Origin: CAUZSN01 sp963582345 | Lineage (GTDB): Bacteria > Planctomycetota > Planctomycetia > Planctomycetales > Planctomycetaceae | Length of the DNA: 25,648 nt | Assembly (NCBI GenBank): GCA_963582345.1 | Contig: CAUZSN010000031.1 | Location: forward strand, 1 to 25,648 | Direction of reading: 5' to 3' | Shown: positions 1 through 8,404 of the stretch, one piece after another | Position numbering within the stretch: position 1 is the first letter of the stretch | How the letters are laid out: every line of letters starts with the position of its first letter | Position numbers and translations under genes: made by a program | The notes under the pieces: model-generated | What the model was told of the DNA's origin: nothing | What the model saw: the letters and a program-made list of their open reading frames with translations, nothing else | Databases searched by the model: none

Positions 1-1092
1 ACAGCAACAGAACGAGCAAACCTGACAACCCCCGATTCGAAAACGCTTTCGGATCAACTGTCGCAGATGGTTCAACAAGGGACAGAGCATGCGGCCATTG
101 AAATCTCCAGCCATGCTCTGGACCAAGACCGTACTGCCGGAACATTGCTGGACGTAGCGGTCGTCACCAACGTGACTCAAGATCACTTCGACTATCACCA
201 CAACTACAAGGCTTACCTGGCAGCTAAATCCCGCATTCTAGTTCATCGCAAACCAGGGGCACTAACCGTGCTGAATGCGGATGATCGTGGCAGCATTTCC
301 TTGCGAGACCAATTGTCCGCCCACGCAAACGTGTTGACGATCGGCCTAAATCAGCCGGCCGATGTGACGGCCAGAATACTGGATCAATCGCTCTCTGGAA
401 GTCGTTTCGTGCTGTCATATGGCTTGGACGCCGACCAGGTCGAAGTGTCAACATGGTTGGTTGGACGTCATAACGTTTTAAACTGCCTGGCCGCCGCTGC
501 CGTGGCTCGACACTTCGATGTTTCGCTAGCAGACATTGCTATGGGAATTGAATCGCTAAATGCCGTGCCGGGACGGATGGAGCGTGTAGACTGTGGACAG
601 CCCTACGACGTTTTCATCGATTACGCGCATACAGACGATGCACTCCGCCGCGCCATCGATCAATTACGGAGTCTGACCGACGGTCGTGTCCTTTGTGTTT
701 TCGGGGCAGGGGGCGACCGAGATCGTTCCAAGCGCGTGCTGTTAGCTAAAGCGGCAGCCGGCGCGGATCTGCCTATTGTGACTAGCGATAATCCCCGCAC
801 AGAAGATCCTCGAAAGATTATCGGCGATATTCTGGTTGGCTTCGATTCGATGGCTAAACCACCTTACATCGAAATCGATCGTGCGCAAGCAATCCGTTGG
901 GCGCTGGACCATGCCCAACCAGCCGATAGCGTGCTAGTGGCTGGCAAGGGGCACGAATGTGAACAAATCATTGGTACGCAATATTTCCCCTTCGATGATC
1001 GCGAAGTAATTCGTGAAGCACTTGCACAACAGGCGCTGCAATTGATGCAGCGTGAACGACAGCATGCGGAGGCAACAGCGATTCGATCATGA
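1..1092 (+). CDS. murE: MurE, UDP-MurNAc-tripeptide ligase (5' end outside window)
   Basis: Cytoplasmic ATP-dependent Mur ligase that adds the third stem-peptide residue to UDP-MurNAc-L-Ala-D-Glu. The reading frame is open from base 1, and the residues before the first in-window ATG (position 67) already match the family (NLTTPD, then AIEISSHAL), so this is the C-terminal two thirds of the gene, not a short protein. Visible motifs are the VVTNVTQDHFDYH segment, the GRMERVD/DYAHT segment of the C-terminal domain, DNPRTEDP at 787-810 and GKGHE near 943. DNPR is the signature of meso-diaminopimelate-adding MurE as opposed to lysine-adding forms, so a DAP-type wall is expected. The stop codon overlaps the murF start in an ATGA, which implies translational coupling. 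Confidence 0.95.
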   Translation, partial: TATERANLTTPDSKTLSDQLSQMVQQGTEHAAIEISSHALDQDRTAGTLLDVAVVTNVTQDHFDYHHNYKAYLAAKSRILVHRKPGALTVLNADDRGSISLRDQLSAHANVLTIGLNQPADVTARILDQSLSGSRFVLSYGLDADQVEVSTWLVGRHNVLNCLAAAAVARHFDVSLADIAMGIESLNAVPGRMERVDCGQPYDVFIDYAHTDDALRRAIDQLRSLTDGRVLCVFGAGGDRDRSKRVLLAKAAAGADLPIVTSDNPRTEDPRKIIGDILVGFDSMAKPPYIEIDRAQAIRWALDHAQPADSVLVAGKGHECEQIIGTQYFPFDDREVIREALAQQALQLMQRERQHAEATAIRS

Positions 1093-2564
1093 AACAAGTC
1101 TGCCTGCGTGACTTATTGGCCGCGACAGCCGGAAAAGCGATTGGAATCGACAACGACAATGTCGATTTTGACTGCATTAAGACCGACTCGCGGCAGGTCT
1201 ATCCCGGCGATGTGTTCTGGCCTCTTCAGGGCGAACGACACGACGGTCACGATTTTGTTACCGAGTCACTACGTCGCGGAGCCTTGGCGTGCGTCGTTGA
1301 GCAACAGAAGACACCTTCCATCTCCGGACGATTCGTTATCGTCGACGACTCGTTGAAAGCATTGTGGAATTTTTCCCGCTGGTATCGTGGCATCCAAGAT
1401 GCACTCGTCATCGGCGTAACGGGCAGTTTTGGGAAAACAACGACACGCGAAATGATTCATGTCACGCTGGCTCGCCAACGGAAGGGAACTCGCAGTCCAC
1501 ACAACTACAACAATCGCTTTGGGGTGCCGTTAAGTTTGCTGCAGATCGAGCCGGAACACGAATTCGCTGTCTTGGAGCTGGCAGCATCACAATGCGGCGA
1601 AATTCGCCAATTGACAAACATCGCCATGCCGAAGGTGGGCGTGGTGACGGGTATCGGGCCAGCTCATTTGGATGGCTTCGGCAGCGTTGACCAGATCGTT
1701 CGAGAAAAGAGCGACCTGCTGGAAATCTTGCCCGAAGACGGTTTTGCCGTTCTGGCTGGAGATGATGCTAGCGTACGGGACATGGCACCGCGAGCACGTT
1801 GCCGCGTCATCTTCGTCGGTTGCAGTGTCGACAATGACCTTCGCGCTATGGACATCAACACGCAAAGAAACCGGCTGTCGTTCCGAGTCGAGTCCCAACA
1901 GTACAAAATGAACATTGCCGGTCGACATCATGTGACCAGCGCTCTAGCAGCCATCGCAATTGCGCGTGAAGTGGGTATGGACAAAGGACAAATCGCTGCT
2001 GGATTGCAAGAATTCCAACCGGCATCCGGTCGCTGCCAGATCCGGAAAATCGGCCCGTGGACCGTAATCGATGATTCGTATAACGCCAATCCCAAATCTG
2101 TCCTATCCGCTTGTGACGTTCTCGCTGATTGGAAAGGGGCAAACCAGAAGTTGCTGGCCATCGGCGACATGCTGGAATTGGGCGACGAAAGTTGTCGTTA
2201 CCACTACGAAGTCGGCCGGCAAGTGGCTGTCGCAGGAATTGATCACCTGACGGCCTACGGCTCACAAGCGAAACACATTATTCGCGGAGCACGCGACGCC
2301 GGAATGGACGGCGATTGTCTGGACGCGTGCAAGGTCTTCAACGATTTGCTGGAAAGTCTGAAGCGTCGGTTACAGCCTGATGACGTCGTGTTAGTCAAAG
2401 GGTCGAGAACTATGCACATGGAACGCGTCGTCCAATGGCTCAATCATCAATCCAAAGAACTAATTAACTCACATCACCCGTACAAACAGGTGGGTATGCG
2501 TATAGCGAATGGTTCTGCTGTCTGCGAAGGATTTGCGGGGATCCAAGCATCGTTCAATCGTTGA
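1089..2564 (+). CDS. murF: MurF, UDP-MurNAc-tripeptide--D-Ala-D-Ala ligase
   Basis: Last cytoplasmic Mur ligase; it joins D-Ala-D-Ala to the UDP-MurNAc-tripeptide. The 491 residues show the N-terminal TDSRQVYPGDVF motif (residues 32-43), the P-loop TGSFGKTT (111-118), NNRFGVPLSLL, the GPAHLDGFGS segment, and the C-terminal-domain motif VIDDSYNANPKSV. The ATG overlaps the murE stop (ATGA). A GGAGG lies 16 nt upstream at 1068-1072, rather far for a standard ribosome site, so coupling to murE translation is likely. The last ~40 residues, after MERVVQWLN, look like an unconserved tail and could be an extension past a lost stop. A GC-rich hairpin follows 83 bp after the stop. Confidence 0.95.
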   Translation: MKQVCLRDLLAATAGKAIGIDNDNVDFDCIKTDSRQVYPGDVFWPLQGERHDGHDFVTESLRRGALACVVEQQKTPSISGRFVIVDDSLKALWNFSRWYRGIQDALVIGVTGSFGKTTTREMIHVTLARQRKGTRSPHNYNNRFGVPLSLLQIEPEHEFAVLELAASQCGEIRQLTNIAMPKVGVVTGIGPAHLDGFGSVDQIVREKSDLLEILPEDGFAVLAGDDASVRDMAPRARCRVIFVGCSVDNDLRAMDINTQRNRLSFRVESQQYKMNIAGRHHVTSALAAIAIAREVGMDKGQIAAGLQEFQPASGRCQIRKIGPWTVIDDSYNANPKSVLSACDVLADWKGANQKLLAIGDMLELGDESCRYHYEVGRQVAVAGIDHLTAYGSQAKHIIRGARDAGMDGDCLDACKVFNDLLESLKRRLQPDDVVLVKGSRTMHMERVVQWLNHQSKELINSHHPYKQVGMRIANGSAVCEGFAGIQASFNR

Positions 2565-2646
2565 ACGAGAGCATTCAAGGTAATTGGAACAAGTGATTAC
2601 TGGGTCAATCACTCCAAAAGCCGCTCGACAGCAGGACTAATTTTGA

Positions 2647-2677
2647 CCGGGCGCCGAGGTTGTTCCTCGGCGCCCGG
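2647..2677. terminator. Perfect GC-rich hairpin between murF and mraY
   Basis: Two perfectly complementary 13-base arms (2647-2659 and 2665-2677) flank a 5-base loop, and 11 of 13 pairs are G:C. No T-run follows on either strand, so it is not a textbook intrinsic terminator. It may stop or slow RNA polymerase, protect an mRNA end, or be an attenuation site between murEF and mraY. A weaker hairpin (7-base arms 2592-2598 and 2607-2613) lies just upstream. The arms and loop are seen directly; the role is inferred. Confidence 0.4.
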
Positions 2678-2730
2678 AGAAACACTTCTCCACTGACCCA
2701 TTTGATCTCCAGGTAATCATTCTTGCTCAT

Positions 2731-3834
2731 ATGTTCATTTGGCTATTACACAGCTTCGCTCCGCTGCTCAAGCAACTGGAGTTGTATTCATCAGGCGATT
2801 CGCATGTCTTCTTGACGGCGAGGATCGCACTGGCCAGCGTCTCGTCATTCACGATGGCAATTCTACTTGGACCAATTGCGATCCTATGGTTAAAAAAACG
2901 GTTTCGCGAACGCGTCAACAGCGACTCGGAACGTCTGAATCAGATTCAAGCTGGAAAAAAAGCGACGCCGACAATGGGAGGGATCTTTGTCATCGGTGCA
3001 GTCGTTCTCGGCGTGCTTTTATGGGGTGATTTAAACAACCCGTACGTGCAATATGGCCTCGCCATCACCATTGGGTTTGCCGTCCTGGGCGCAGTCGACG
3101 ACTGGATAAAACTCAGTACCAAGCGGAATGGTATGGCGATCAAGTCGAAGCTAATCGTCCAGGTGATCTTGGCAATTGCAATTGGCTGGGGCTTGTATCT
3201 GGAACATCAAGACACTCGTCATGGGCTGGATTTGATGTGGCCCATCGGTAGCGCCTCGGTCTGCCTGGGTGGCTGGTTTGTAATCTGGAGCATACTCGTG
3301 CTAGTCGGCAGTTCCAACGCCGTGAATCTGACCGATGGATTGGATGGTTTGGCCAGTGGCTGCATGATATTTGCCGGCTCGGCGTTCACGGCTCTGACGT
3401 ATCTGGCCGGGCACAGGATCATGGCCGATTACTTGAGCATTCCGTACATGCCCGGCAGTGGAGAATTGAGCATCGTCATGGGTGCGCTGGTCGGTGCAAT
3501 GCTGGGCTTCTTGTGGTTCAATTGCTACCCGGCCCAAGTGTTCATGGGCGATACGGGATCGCTACCGATCGGAGGACTGTTGGGGTTGGCGGCGCTGGCA
3601 ACTCGACAGGAGTTCCTGCTGGTCCTCGTCGGCGGCGTTTTCGTCCTCGAAACTTTGAGCGTCATTCTGCAGGTGGGTTGGTTCCGAGTGACTGGAAATC
3701 GGCTGATCGCCTGCAGTCCGCTGCACAATCATTTCTTGTTCAAAGGACAGCATGAACTGAAAATCGTAGTGCGGTTCTGGATTGGGTCGGCCCTATTGGC
3801 ACTGATCGCCGTGGCCAGCCTGAAAATCCGCTAA
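2731..3834 (+). CDS. mraY: MraY, phospho-MurNAc-pentapeptide translocase
   Basis: Polytopic membrane enzyme that transfers phospho-MurNAc-pentapeptide from UDP to undecaprenyl phosphate, giving lipid I. The 367 residues match the usual family length and carry all the landmarks: KKATPTMGG (76-84), the aspartate pair in AVDDWIK (D123, D124), NAVNLTDGLDGLA (196-208), FMGDTGSLPIGG with D274, and the PLHNHF histidine motif near residue 330. About ten hydrophobic segments are visible. The ATG at 2731 has no convincing Shine-Dalgarno sequence. It sits between murF and the broken ftsW, the standard position in a division and cell wall cluster. Confidence 0.96.
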   Translation: MFIWLLHSFAPLLKQLELYSSGDSHVFLTARIALASVSSFTMAILLGPIAILWLKKRFRERVNSDSERLNQIQAGKKATPTMGGIFVIGAVVLGVLLWGDLNNPYVQYGLAITIGFAVLGAVDDWIKLSTKRNGMAIKSKLIVQVILAIAIGWGLYLEHQDTRHGLDLMWPIGSASVCLGGWFVIWSILVLVGSSNAVNLTDGLDGLASGCMIFAGSAFTALTYLAGHRIMADYLSIPYMPGSGELSIVMGALVGAMLGFLWFNCYPAQVFMGDTGSLPIGGLLGLAALATRQEFLLVLVGGVFVLETLSVILQVGWFRVTGNRLIACSPLHNHFLFKGQHELKIVVRFWIGSALLALIAVASLKIR

Positions 3835-3869
3835 TGCATATTCAGGCAACGTTAGGGAGAGAGGGAACC

Positions 3870-3941
3870 GGAAGCCGGTTTGGCTGGTGTACTTCTTCAA
3901 AACCGAATGGTTATGGAGAACCGTCAGTCGGACCGGCTTCC
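3870..3941. repeat. 10-bp inverted repeat between mraY and the ftsW remnant
   Basis: GGAAGCCGGT at 3870-3879 is exactly reverse-complemented by ACCGGCTTCC at 3932-3941, with a 52-base interior. The 251-bp gap (3835-4085) around it contains no gene that I can support. The gap is long for mraY-ftsW, which are usually almost contiguous, so it may be inserted or decayed sequence. The pairing is seen directly; no function is claimed. Confidence 0.4.
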
Positions 3942-4085
3942 ACCCTTTTGGGAACAATCGGAATTTAATTACTTGTGCCGTTGAAGTTCAAGTGATCTGT
4001 CTCAAGCACTGCCAATGAACAGCCAATGCCATTCCATGGAACAATGAATCACCGAGCAGATTGACCTTGGCCGTCCGAAAATACC

Positions 4086-4308
4086 GTGAAAACCGAGCAG
4101 AACCTGTTCGTGTCTCTTGCATGCGTCTTGTTGGGCTTTGGTATCTTGATGGTCCACAGCGCCAACATTACGTCATGGCCAACTGAATTCGAACGTGTGT
4201 ATCTTTATGCGACACGTAACATTTCTAGTGGTGGGAATCACAGCTGCCAGAGCAGTACAACCACAGCAAGTGGAGTTTGCACGCTGTTTGCGGTTTAACT
4301 GTGGTTAA
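4086..4308 (+). pseudogene. ftsW: ftsW remnant: 5' end only, frameshifted
   Basis: From a GTG at 4086 the frame reads as an FtsW N-terminus: charged start, first membrane helix with LLGFGILMVHSA, then TSWPTEFERVYL, which I associate with planctomycete FtsW. At 4206-4209 there are four bases where one codon is expected. Shifting by +1 from 4210 restores a family-like continuation (RHVTFLVVGITAARAV) into the second helix, which then degenerates and stops at 4306-4308. In the original frame a stop comes at 4296-4298. The remaining ~320 codons, including all periplasmic and catalytic loops, are missing before murG, and 4309-4468 shows no recognisable FtsW C-terminus. FtsW is the SEDS glycosyltransferase of the divisome and sits between mraY and murG in most bacteria, so the position supports the call. 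A single sequencing error could not explain the loss, because most of the gene is absent. Confidence 0.72.
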
Positions 4309-4468
4309 GCGACCAAAGATCCGACACAGAAAGCGTTTGCTATAACTAGCCTACACGCTTTGGAACAATCGCGGCTTATCGATCCGAGGGCATCGAAGTC
4401 ACCTTTTCCTCGTCTCTCGAATCCGCGATACTCTCCGGCTTTGAAGTATGTGTGATGGAGTAGCTACT

Positions 4469-5620
4469 GTGCGAAATGCAGCGACGTACATTCTTGCAGG
4501 GGGTGGGACAGGAGGTCATCTGTTTCCCGGGATCGCGGTTGCCGAGAAGATTCTCGCACACGACGACAGCGCAAGGATTGTGTTTGTTGGATCAGAACGA
4601 GAAATCGATCATCACATCAGCCAGAACCATGGATTTGAACACCACGTCTTGCCAGCCGTGTCGACTAAGGTGGCCCGAAGGAATCCTATCCGATTCGTTT
4701 GGCGAAACTGGAGAGCCATACGACTTGCCAAGTTGATGCTTCAGCAAATAACCCCATCCGCAGTGATCGGTCTAGGCGGCTTTGCCAGCGTGCCCGTCGT
4801 CCTGGCTGCCAAGCACTTAAAGATCCCAACACTGTTGTTAGAGCAAAACGTCCTGCCCGGCCGAGCGAACCGCTGGCTGTGCCGAAGGGCGTCAATGATC
4901 TGCCTATCATTTGAACAGTCCGCCGACTATCTATCAAAGTGTGGTCCATTCTGCGTGACCGGCAACCCGGTCCGGCAACAGATTGCGGCAATGCATTGTC
5001 AATCCGCACAATTCGTCGAAAAAGCCACGCCAACTCTGTTAATACTGGGCGGGAGCCAAGGAGCAGTGGCGTTAAACGAAGCAATGTTGCCAACCATACA
5101 AGCACTCCGGAAGGCACTTAACGGCTGGAAGGTCGTTCATCAAACTGGCCGACAACAAGTCGAATTGGTTCGCAATCGATATTCCGCCATTAGCATTGAC
5201 AGTGTCGTAGAGCCGTTCTTTGCCGATGTGAGTCAATGGTATCGACGAGCAAACATTGTCGTTTCCCGTGGCGGCGCAACAACGCTGGCTGAATTGGCCT
5301 GCGCTGGTGTTCCAGCCATTTTGGTACCGTTTCCACATGCCGCCGAAAACCATCAATGGCTCAACGCTCGCGTCTTCTCCGAATCGGGAGCGGCTCGAAT
5401 AGTTGAACAGACGCCGAATCGAATCTCGTTGTCCGATCGTTTGATCAGCGCATTGACTGACTTACAATCCGACCAGGCACTGTATCAACGAATGCAACGG
5501 GCAATGAAATCGCTGGCGTGCCCGAACGCAGCCCAAGCTGTCACCGAACAACTATTCGCCCTGGCAAAGGTTGATGCTCAATTGAAATATGAACCTCGCG
5601 TCCACTTGCGAACCAGCTAA
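4469..5620 (+). CDS. murG: MurG, UDP-GlcNAc:lipid I GlcNAc transferase
   Basis: Peripheral inner-membrane glycosyltransferase that converts lipid I to lipid II. It has the N-terminal loop GGGTGGHLFPG (residues 11-21), the IGLGGFASVP and LLLEQNVLPGRANR segments, the second glycine loop GGSQGA, and the UDP-GlcNAc-binding region SRGGATTLAELACAG followed by PHAAENHQWLNA. I chose GTG at 4469 because GGAG at 4457-4460 lies 8 nt upstream. An in-frame ATG at 4448 would add seven residues but lacks a ribosome site. Length (383 aa) is near the family norm of ~355-370. It directly follows the ftsW remnant and is the last recognisable gene of the cluster here. Confidence 0.95.
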   Translation: MRNAATYILAGGGTGGHLFPGIAVAEKILAHDDSARIVFVGSEREIDHHISQNHGFEHHVLPAVSTKVARRNPIRFVWRNWRAIRLAKLMLQQITPSAVIGLGGFASVPVVLAAKHLKIPTLLLEQNVLPGRANRWLCRRASMICLSFEQSADYLSKCGPFCVTGNPVRQQIAAMHCQSAQFVEKATPTLLILGGSQGAVALNEAMLPTIQALRKALNGWKVVHQTGRQQVELVRNRYSAISIDSVVEPFFADVSQWYRRANIVVSRGGATTLAELACAGVPAILVPFPHAAENHQWLNARVFSESGAARIVEQTPNRISLSDRLISALTDLQSDQALYQRMQRAMKSLACPNAAQAVTEQLFALAKVDAQLKYEPRVHLRTS

Positions 5621-6110
5621 AATTCTGGAAAATGAGGCTGTTCGCATTCGATTTGCAAAAGGTTGGTGTCCTACAATTTGAGTTAGCTGTGACAGAACAA
5701 AACGAGTTTGTGCAGCAGATTTCTTACGCCCTTATCAGGGCTACTCGATCTTATGACTCTTCCAACCCAGGGCTCCCCCTCACTGGTATGCACAAATGGT
5801 AACGCCCTTAAGCACTTCGAAGCGGGAGAATGAAGCGTAACGACCGTAGCCTAAATCTCCTGACTTTAGCGCAACCACAAAAATGCCAACATTCTGGAGA
5901 ATTCGGCTACAAAATCTTTATCGGAGTTGTCGTACGGGGAAAAACTGGTTGACCCAAAGGGTCAGAACCCGAACGCCTAGACCAACAGACCTGAGAATTG
6001 GAACATACCATGACCTGATCAAGCCCCAATAGGACAATACCCACTTGTTATTACAACGAGCTAGCACAGCTAGTGTTTCATAAATTTCAATTAGCGTCAG
6101 GAATTCAGCC
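5621..6110. other. Gene-free 490 bp after murG
   Basis: No frame resembles murC, murB, ddl or ftsQ, which commonly follow murG. The stretch contains small palindromes only: TGACCC/GGGTCA with a 3-base loop at 5950-5964, and GCCCT/AGGGC around 5729-5742. The AGGA at 6099-6102 belongs to the ribosome site of the next gene. Nothing else is supported. Confidence 0.5.
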
Positions 6111-7124
6111 TTGGAAATCGATAAAAATGACTTTCTGTTAATGACCGGAGCAACGGGATTAGTGGGCAGTCAAGTCGCCCAGCACGCTCGCCAACAAGGT
6201 GTCCGCACACGAGCACTCATCCGCGCCAGCAGCAAACGTGGTTTTTTGGACCAGTGCGGTGTTGAAATTGTCACCGGAGACATGACTGATTCCGAATCAC
6301 TGAAGCACGCTGTCGATGGAATCACGTTAATTGTGCACTGCGCCGCCAAAGTCGGTGACTGGGGACCGGTTGACGAATATCGGACGGTCAACGTCCGCGG
6401 GTTAGAGAACTTATTGAAACAAACTGAGGCGACTGGACGATTGAAACGCTTCGTCCACATCAGTTCGCTCGGAGTCTACGAAGCACGCGATCATTACGGA
6501 ACTGATGAATCGGAAACAACCAGCACTCAAGGAATCGACGGCTACACACTGACAAAAGTCGAGTCCGAAAATCTGGTTCTGGATCATATCAAAGACAATA
6601 AACTGCCGGCGACAATTCTGCGGCCTGGATTCGTTTACGGGCCGCGCGATCGCACCGTATTGCCGCGGATTCTGAACCGATTGAAATCAAAGAAGTTCAA
6701 GTTCCTTGGGTCCGGCCAGCAGTTACTCAACAACACCTATGTCGGAAATCTGGCCGACGCGGTGTTTGCCGCCATAGAACGTGACAAATGCGTCGGTCAG
6801 GTGTTTAATATCACCGACGGAAAGCTCGTCACAAAACGCGAATTCATCACGACGATTGCATCGTTGGCCGGTTACAATGTGCCTGCAAAGTCAGTTCCAT
6901 TGCCGGTGGCCAGGATATTGGCTGGGCTGATGGAAGGCACCTGGAAATTACTCGGAAAAAAGCACGCGCCTCTACTTTCCAGCGCGACTATCAAGTTTCT
7001 CGGATTGAATCTTGACTACTGCATTGATAAAGCGCGTCGAGAACTCGGTTACCAACCTCGCGTTGATTTCGCTGACGGAATGAAAAAAACCATCGATTGG
7101 TGCCGCGAACAAGGATTTGTTTGA
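6111..7124 (+). CDS. Extended SDR: NAD-dependent epimerase/dehydratase, 3-beta-HSD-like
   Basis: Cytoplasmic NAD(P)-dependent enzyme of the extended short-chain dehydrogenase family. The Rossmann loop TGATGLVGS is at residues 12-20, HCAAKVGDWG at 77-86, a serine pair in HISSLGVY (116-123), and the catalytic Y145-x3-K149 in GYTLTK. LRPGFVYGPRD and NNTYVGNLADAV complete the family pattern. The length (337 aa) is typical. The start is TTG at 6111 with CAGGA ending 8 nt upstream; the next ATG (6141) is inside the nucleotide loop and would destroy the fold. The sequence is closest in style to the 3-beta-hydroxysteroid dehydrogenase/epimerase group, which also includes OleD, but the substrate cannot be read from sequence. 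It stands alone, without an operon partner. Confidence 0.85.
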   Translation: MEIDKNDFLLMTGATGLVGSQVAQHARQQGVRTRALIRASSKRGFLDQCGVEIVTGDMTDSESLKHAVDGITLIVHCAAKVGDWGPVDEYRTVNVRGLENLLKQTEATGRLKRFVHISSLGVYEARDHYGTDESETTSTQGIDGYTLTKVESENLVLDHIKDNKLPATILRPGFVYGPRDRTVLPRILNRLKSKKFKFLGSGQQLLNNTYVGNLADAVFAAIERDKCVGQVFNITDGKLVTKREFITTIASLAGYNVPAKSVPLPVARILAGLMEGTWKLLGKKHAPLLSSATIKFLGLNLDYCIDKARRELGYQPRVDFADGMKKTIDWCREQGFV

Positions 7125-7229
7125 TTTTGAGCTAATATACATTTGGATGGCCCAATGGTATCAATCACCCTGCCGATTCGATCGAGCACCGATTTGACCA
7201 CTGCCAGAAAACCATTGTAAGCTCAAAGA

Positions 7230-7478
7230 ATGTCACTTACGGCACGAATGGGAACTCGCATTCTCCGCTGGATCACTCGCAGCCTTTTGAAGCTGACGAT
7301 TATCCTGGTGTTGTACGTCCTGTCAATCGGCCCAATGTTCTGGTACTGGTACGAGGCAATGTACGTTGGAGGCTCGATCTTTGTTTTGGCCTTTTACCAA
7401 CCGCTTCTCTTCGCCTGTCAAAAGAACAAGTTCGTCCACGCATTCGTCAACGACTACATTGATTTGTGGATCCTATAG
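7230..7478 (+). CDS. Small membrane protein, planctomycete type
   Basis: 82 residues with a basic N-terminus, one clear membrane helix (about residues 20-42: KLTIILVLYVLSIGPMFWYW) and a second hydrophobic stretch (about 48-62). The combination LSIGP in a helix, then FYQPLLFAC, then a C-terminal DYIDLW resembles short membrane proteins I have seen in planctomycete genomes; the function is unknown. The ATG at 7230 has no clear Shine-Dalgarno sequence, and a second ATG (7248) is possible. The protein character and aromatic-rich conserved-looking core make it more likely real than chance. Confidence 0.6.
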   Translation: MSLTARMGTRILRWITRSLLKLTIILVLYVLSIGPMFWYWYEAMYVGGSIFVLAFYQPLLFACQKNKFVHAFVNDYIDLWIL

Positions 7479-7852
7479 AATGGATGAACACCACTCCAGA
7501 TTTCGCCAGACAATCGACAGCAGTTTGTCAAAGAACTAAAAGAAATTGCATACCTATTCAACGACTGCAAACAAAGCGACGCACAGAAACCAATGTGCTC
7601 AGAGTGAATGATGCTGGTGAGCAATGCACATAACAAGGTGTTCGCGTAAGTTGCTGATATGCTACCAATTCATGGAGAAACTTTCAGGATGCGGCACGTA
7701 CAGCAAAGGGGTTTATCGGTCTAAACTCATACTGTTCCCAATACGAAACGATTGTCTTACAGTCGTGTTCGAATGATCCTGACCACCTTACCACAAATAT
7801 CAAGACGATTCGGCTCCAGTCGCTCGACTAAGACTAGCCAAGTGATATCGAA
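7479..7852. other. Gene-free 374 bp
   Basis: Short frames here are not protein-like. I see no tRNA, repeat or clear promoter. It presumably holds the upstream region of the 7853 gene. Confidence 0.4.
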
Positions 7853-8239
7853 ATGAAATCGAATTGGCTGAAATTGTGGTTTCGATGTACTGTCGTACTT
7901 GGTTGTATTGCGATTGCGCTTTTCAGCATCCTTTTGATCGATTGCGAACCAATTCGACTTGTTGTCGGCAAGCTCATTCTCCGCTACGAAAGCGATCGAA
8001 TACAGTTTTCTTACCCTCAATCGATGTGTGTTACGAGGCCTGTTAAACTGGGTACGGTTGTCTTCGCTGTTGAGGGCATCAACTCTCGGTGTACGGTACG
8101 GGTGATGAAATTGCCATTGGGGGATAACGCTCACATCCAGAAAGCATGTCGCGACGCGATTGAGCGTGTTCGCCACGAGTGGGCGATGGTTGGCAGTGTC
8201 ACGTCGAAAGGAACCGCTCAGAGATTCATCGCTAACTAG
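7853..8239 (+). CDS. Membrane-anchored protein, faint PsbP/DcrB-like fold; likely truncated by TAG
   Basis: 128 residues up to an amber codon at 8237-8239. The N-terminus is short and basic, followed by one hydrophobic helix (about residues 13-29), so the rest is probably outside the cytoplasm. The segment RIQFSYPQSMCVT resembles the F-x-YP-x-x-W-x-V opening of PsbP/DcrB-like domains, and CTVRVMKLPL reads like a following beta strand; this is pattern resemblance only. The same frame stays protein-like for another 54 codons after the TAG (next entry), so the intact gene was probably ~183 codons. No good ribosome site is visible. An overlapping 184-codon frame on the other strand (7757-8311) is less protein-like and I regard it as a shadow. 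Confidence 0.45.
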   Translation: MKSNWLKLWFRCTVVLGCIAIALFSILLIDCEPIRLVVGKLILRYESDRIQFSYPQSMCVTRPVKLGTVVFAVEGINSRCTVRVMKLPLGDNAHIQKACRDAIERVRHEWAMVGSVTSKGTAQRFIAN

Positions 8240-8404
8240 TCGCGAACTGGAACCACAATCGAACTCTGGCTCGAAGACTTTCAGCAGCTCTACGAAGTTT
8301 ATGGTTTCCAAATTAATCGAGTGCCACTCATTTTAGCATTCCTATACTCGAAGGATGACGAAGATCTGGCGACGCCGATATTTAATACACTCACGACTCA
8401 GTGA
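8240..8404 (+). pseudogene. In-frame continuation of the 7853 gene beyond the amber codon
   Basis: Reading on past TAG 8237-8239 in the same frame gives GTTIELWLEDFQQLYEVYG, then VPLILAFLYSKDDEDLATPIF, to TGA at 8402-8404. An aromatic strand followed by an acidic loop and a final helix is how PsbP/DcrB-like domains commonly end. The other two frames here look like non-protein sequence. This suggests a nonsense mutation (or base error) in a formerly ~183-codon gene, or less likely readthrough. Confidence 0.4.

Noticed and set aside
2647..2677. Hairpin as a classical rho-independent terminator
   Set aside because: Neither strand has a T-run after the stem, so only a weak terminator/regulatory call is kept.
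6111..7124. SDR gene as OleD of an ole pathway together with the OleB-like hydrolase
   Set aside because: The genes are 5 kb apart on opposite strands and the SDR motifs are generic for the 3-beta-HSD/epimerase group, so the link cannot be supported.
7757..8311. 184-codon open frame on the minus strand
   Set aside because: It is opposite a more protein-like gene with a membrane anchor, has no recognisable domain, and looks like an antisense shadow.
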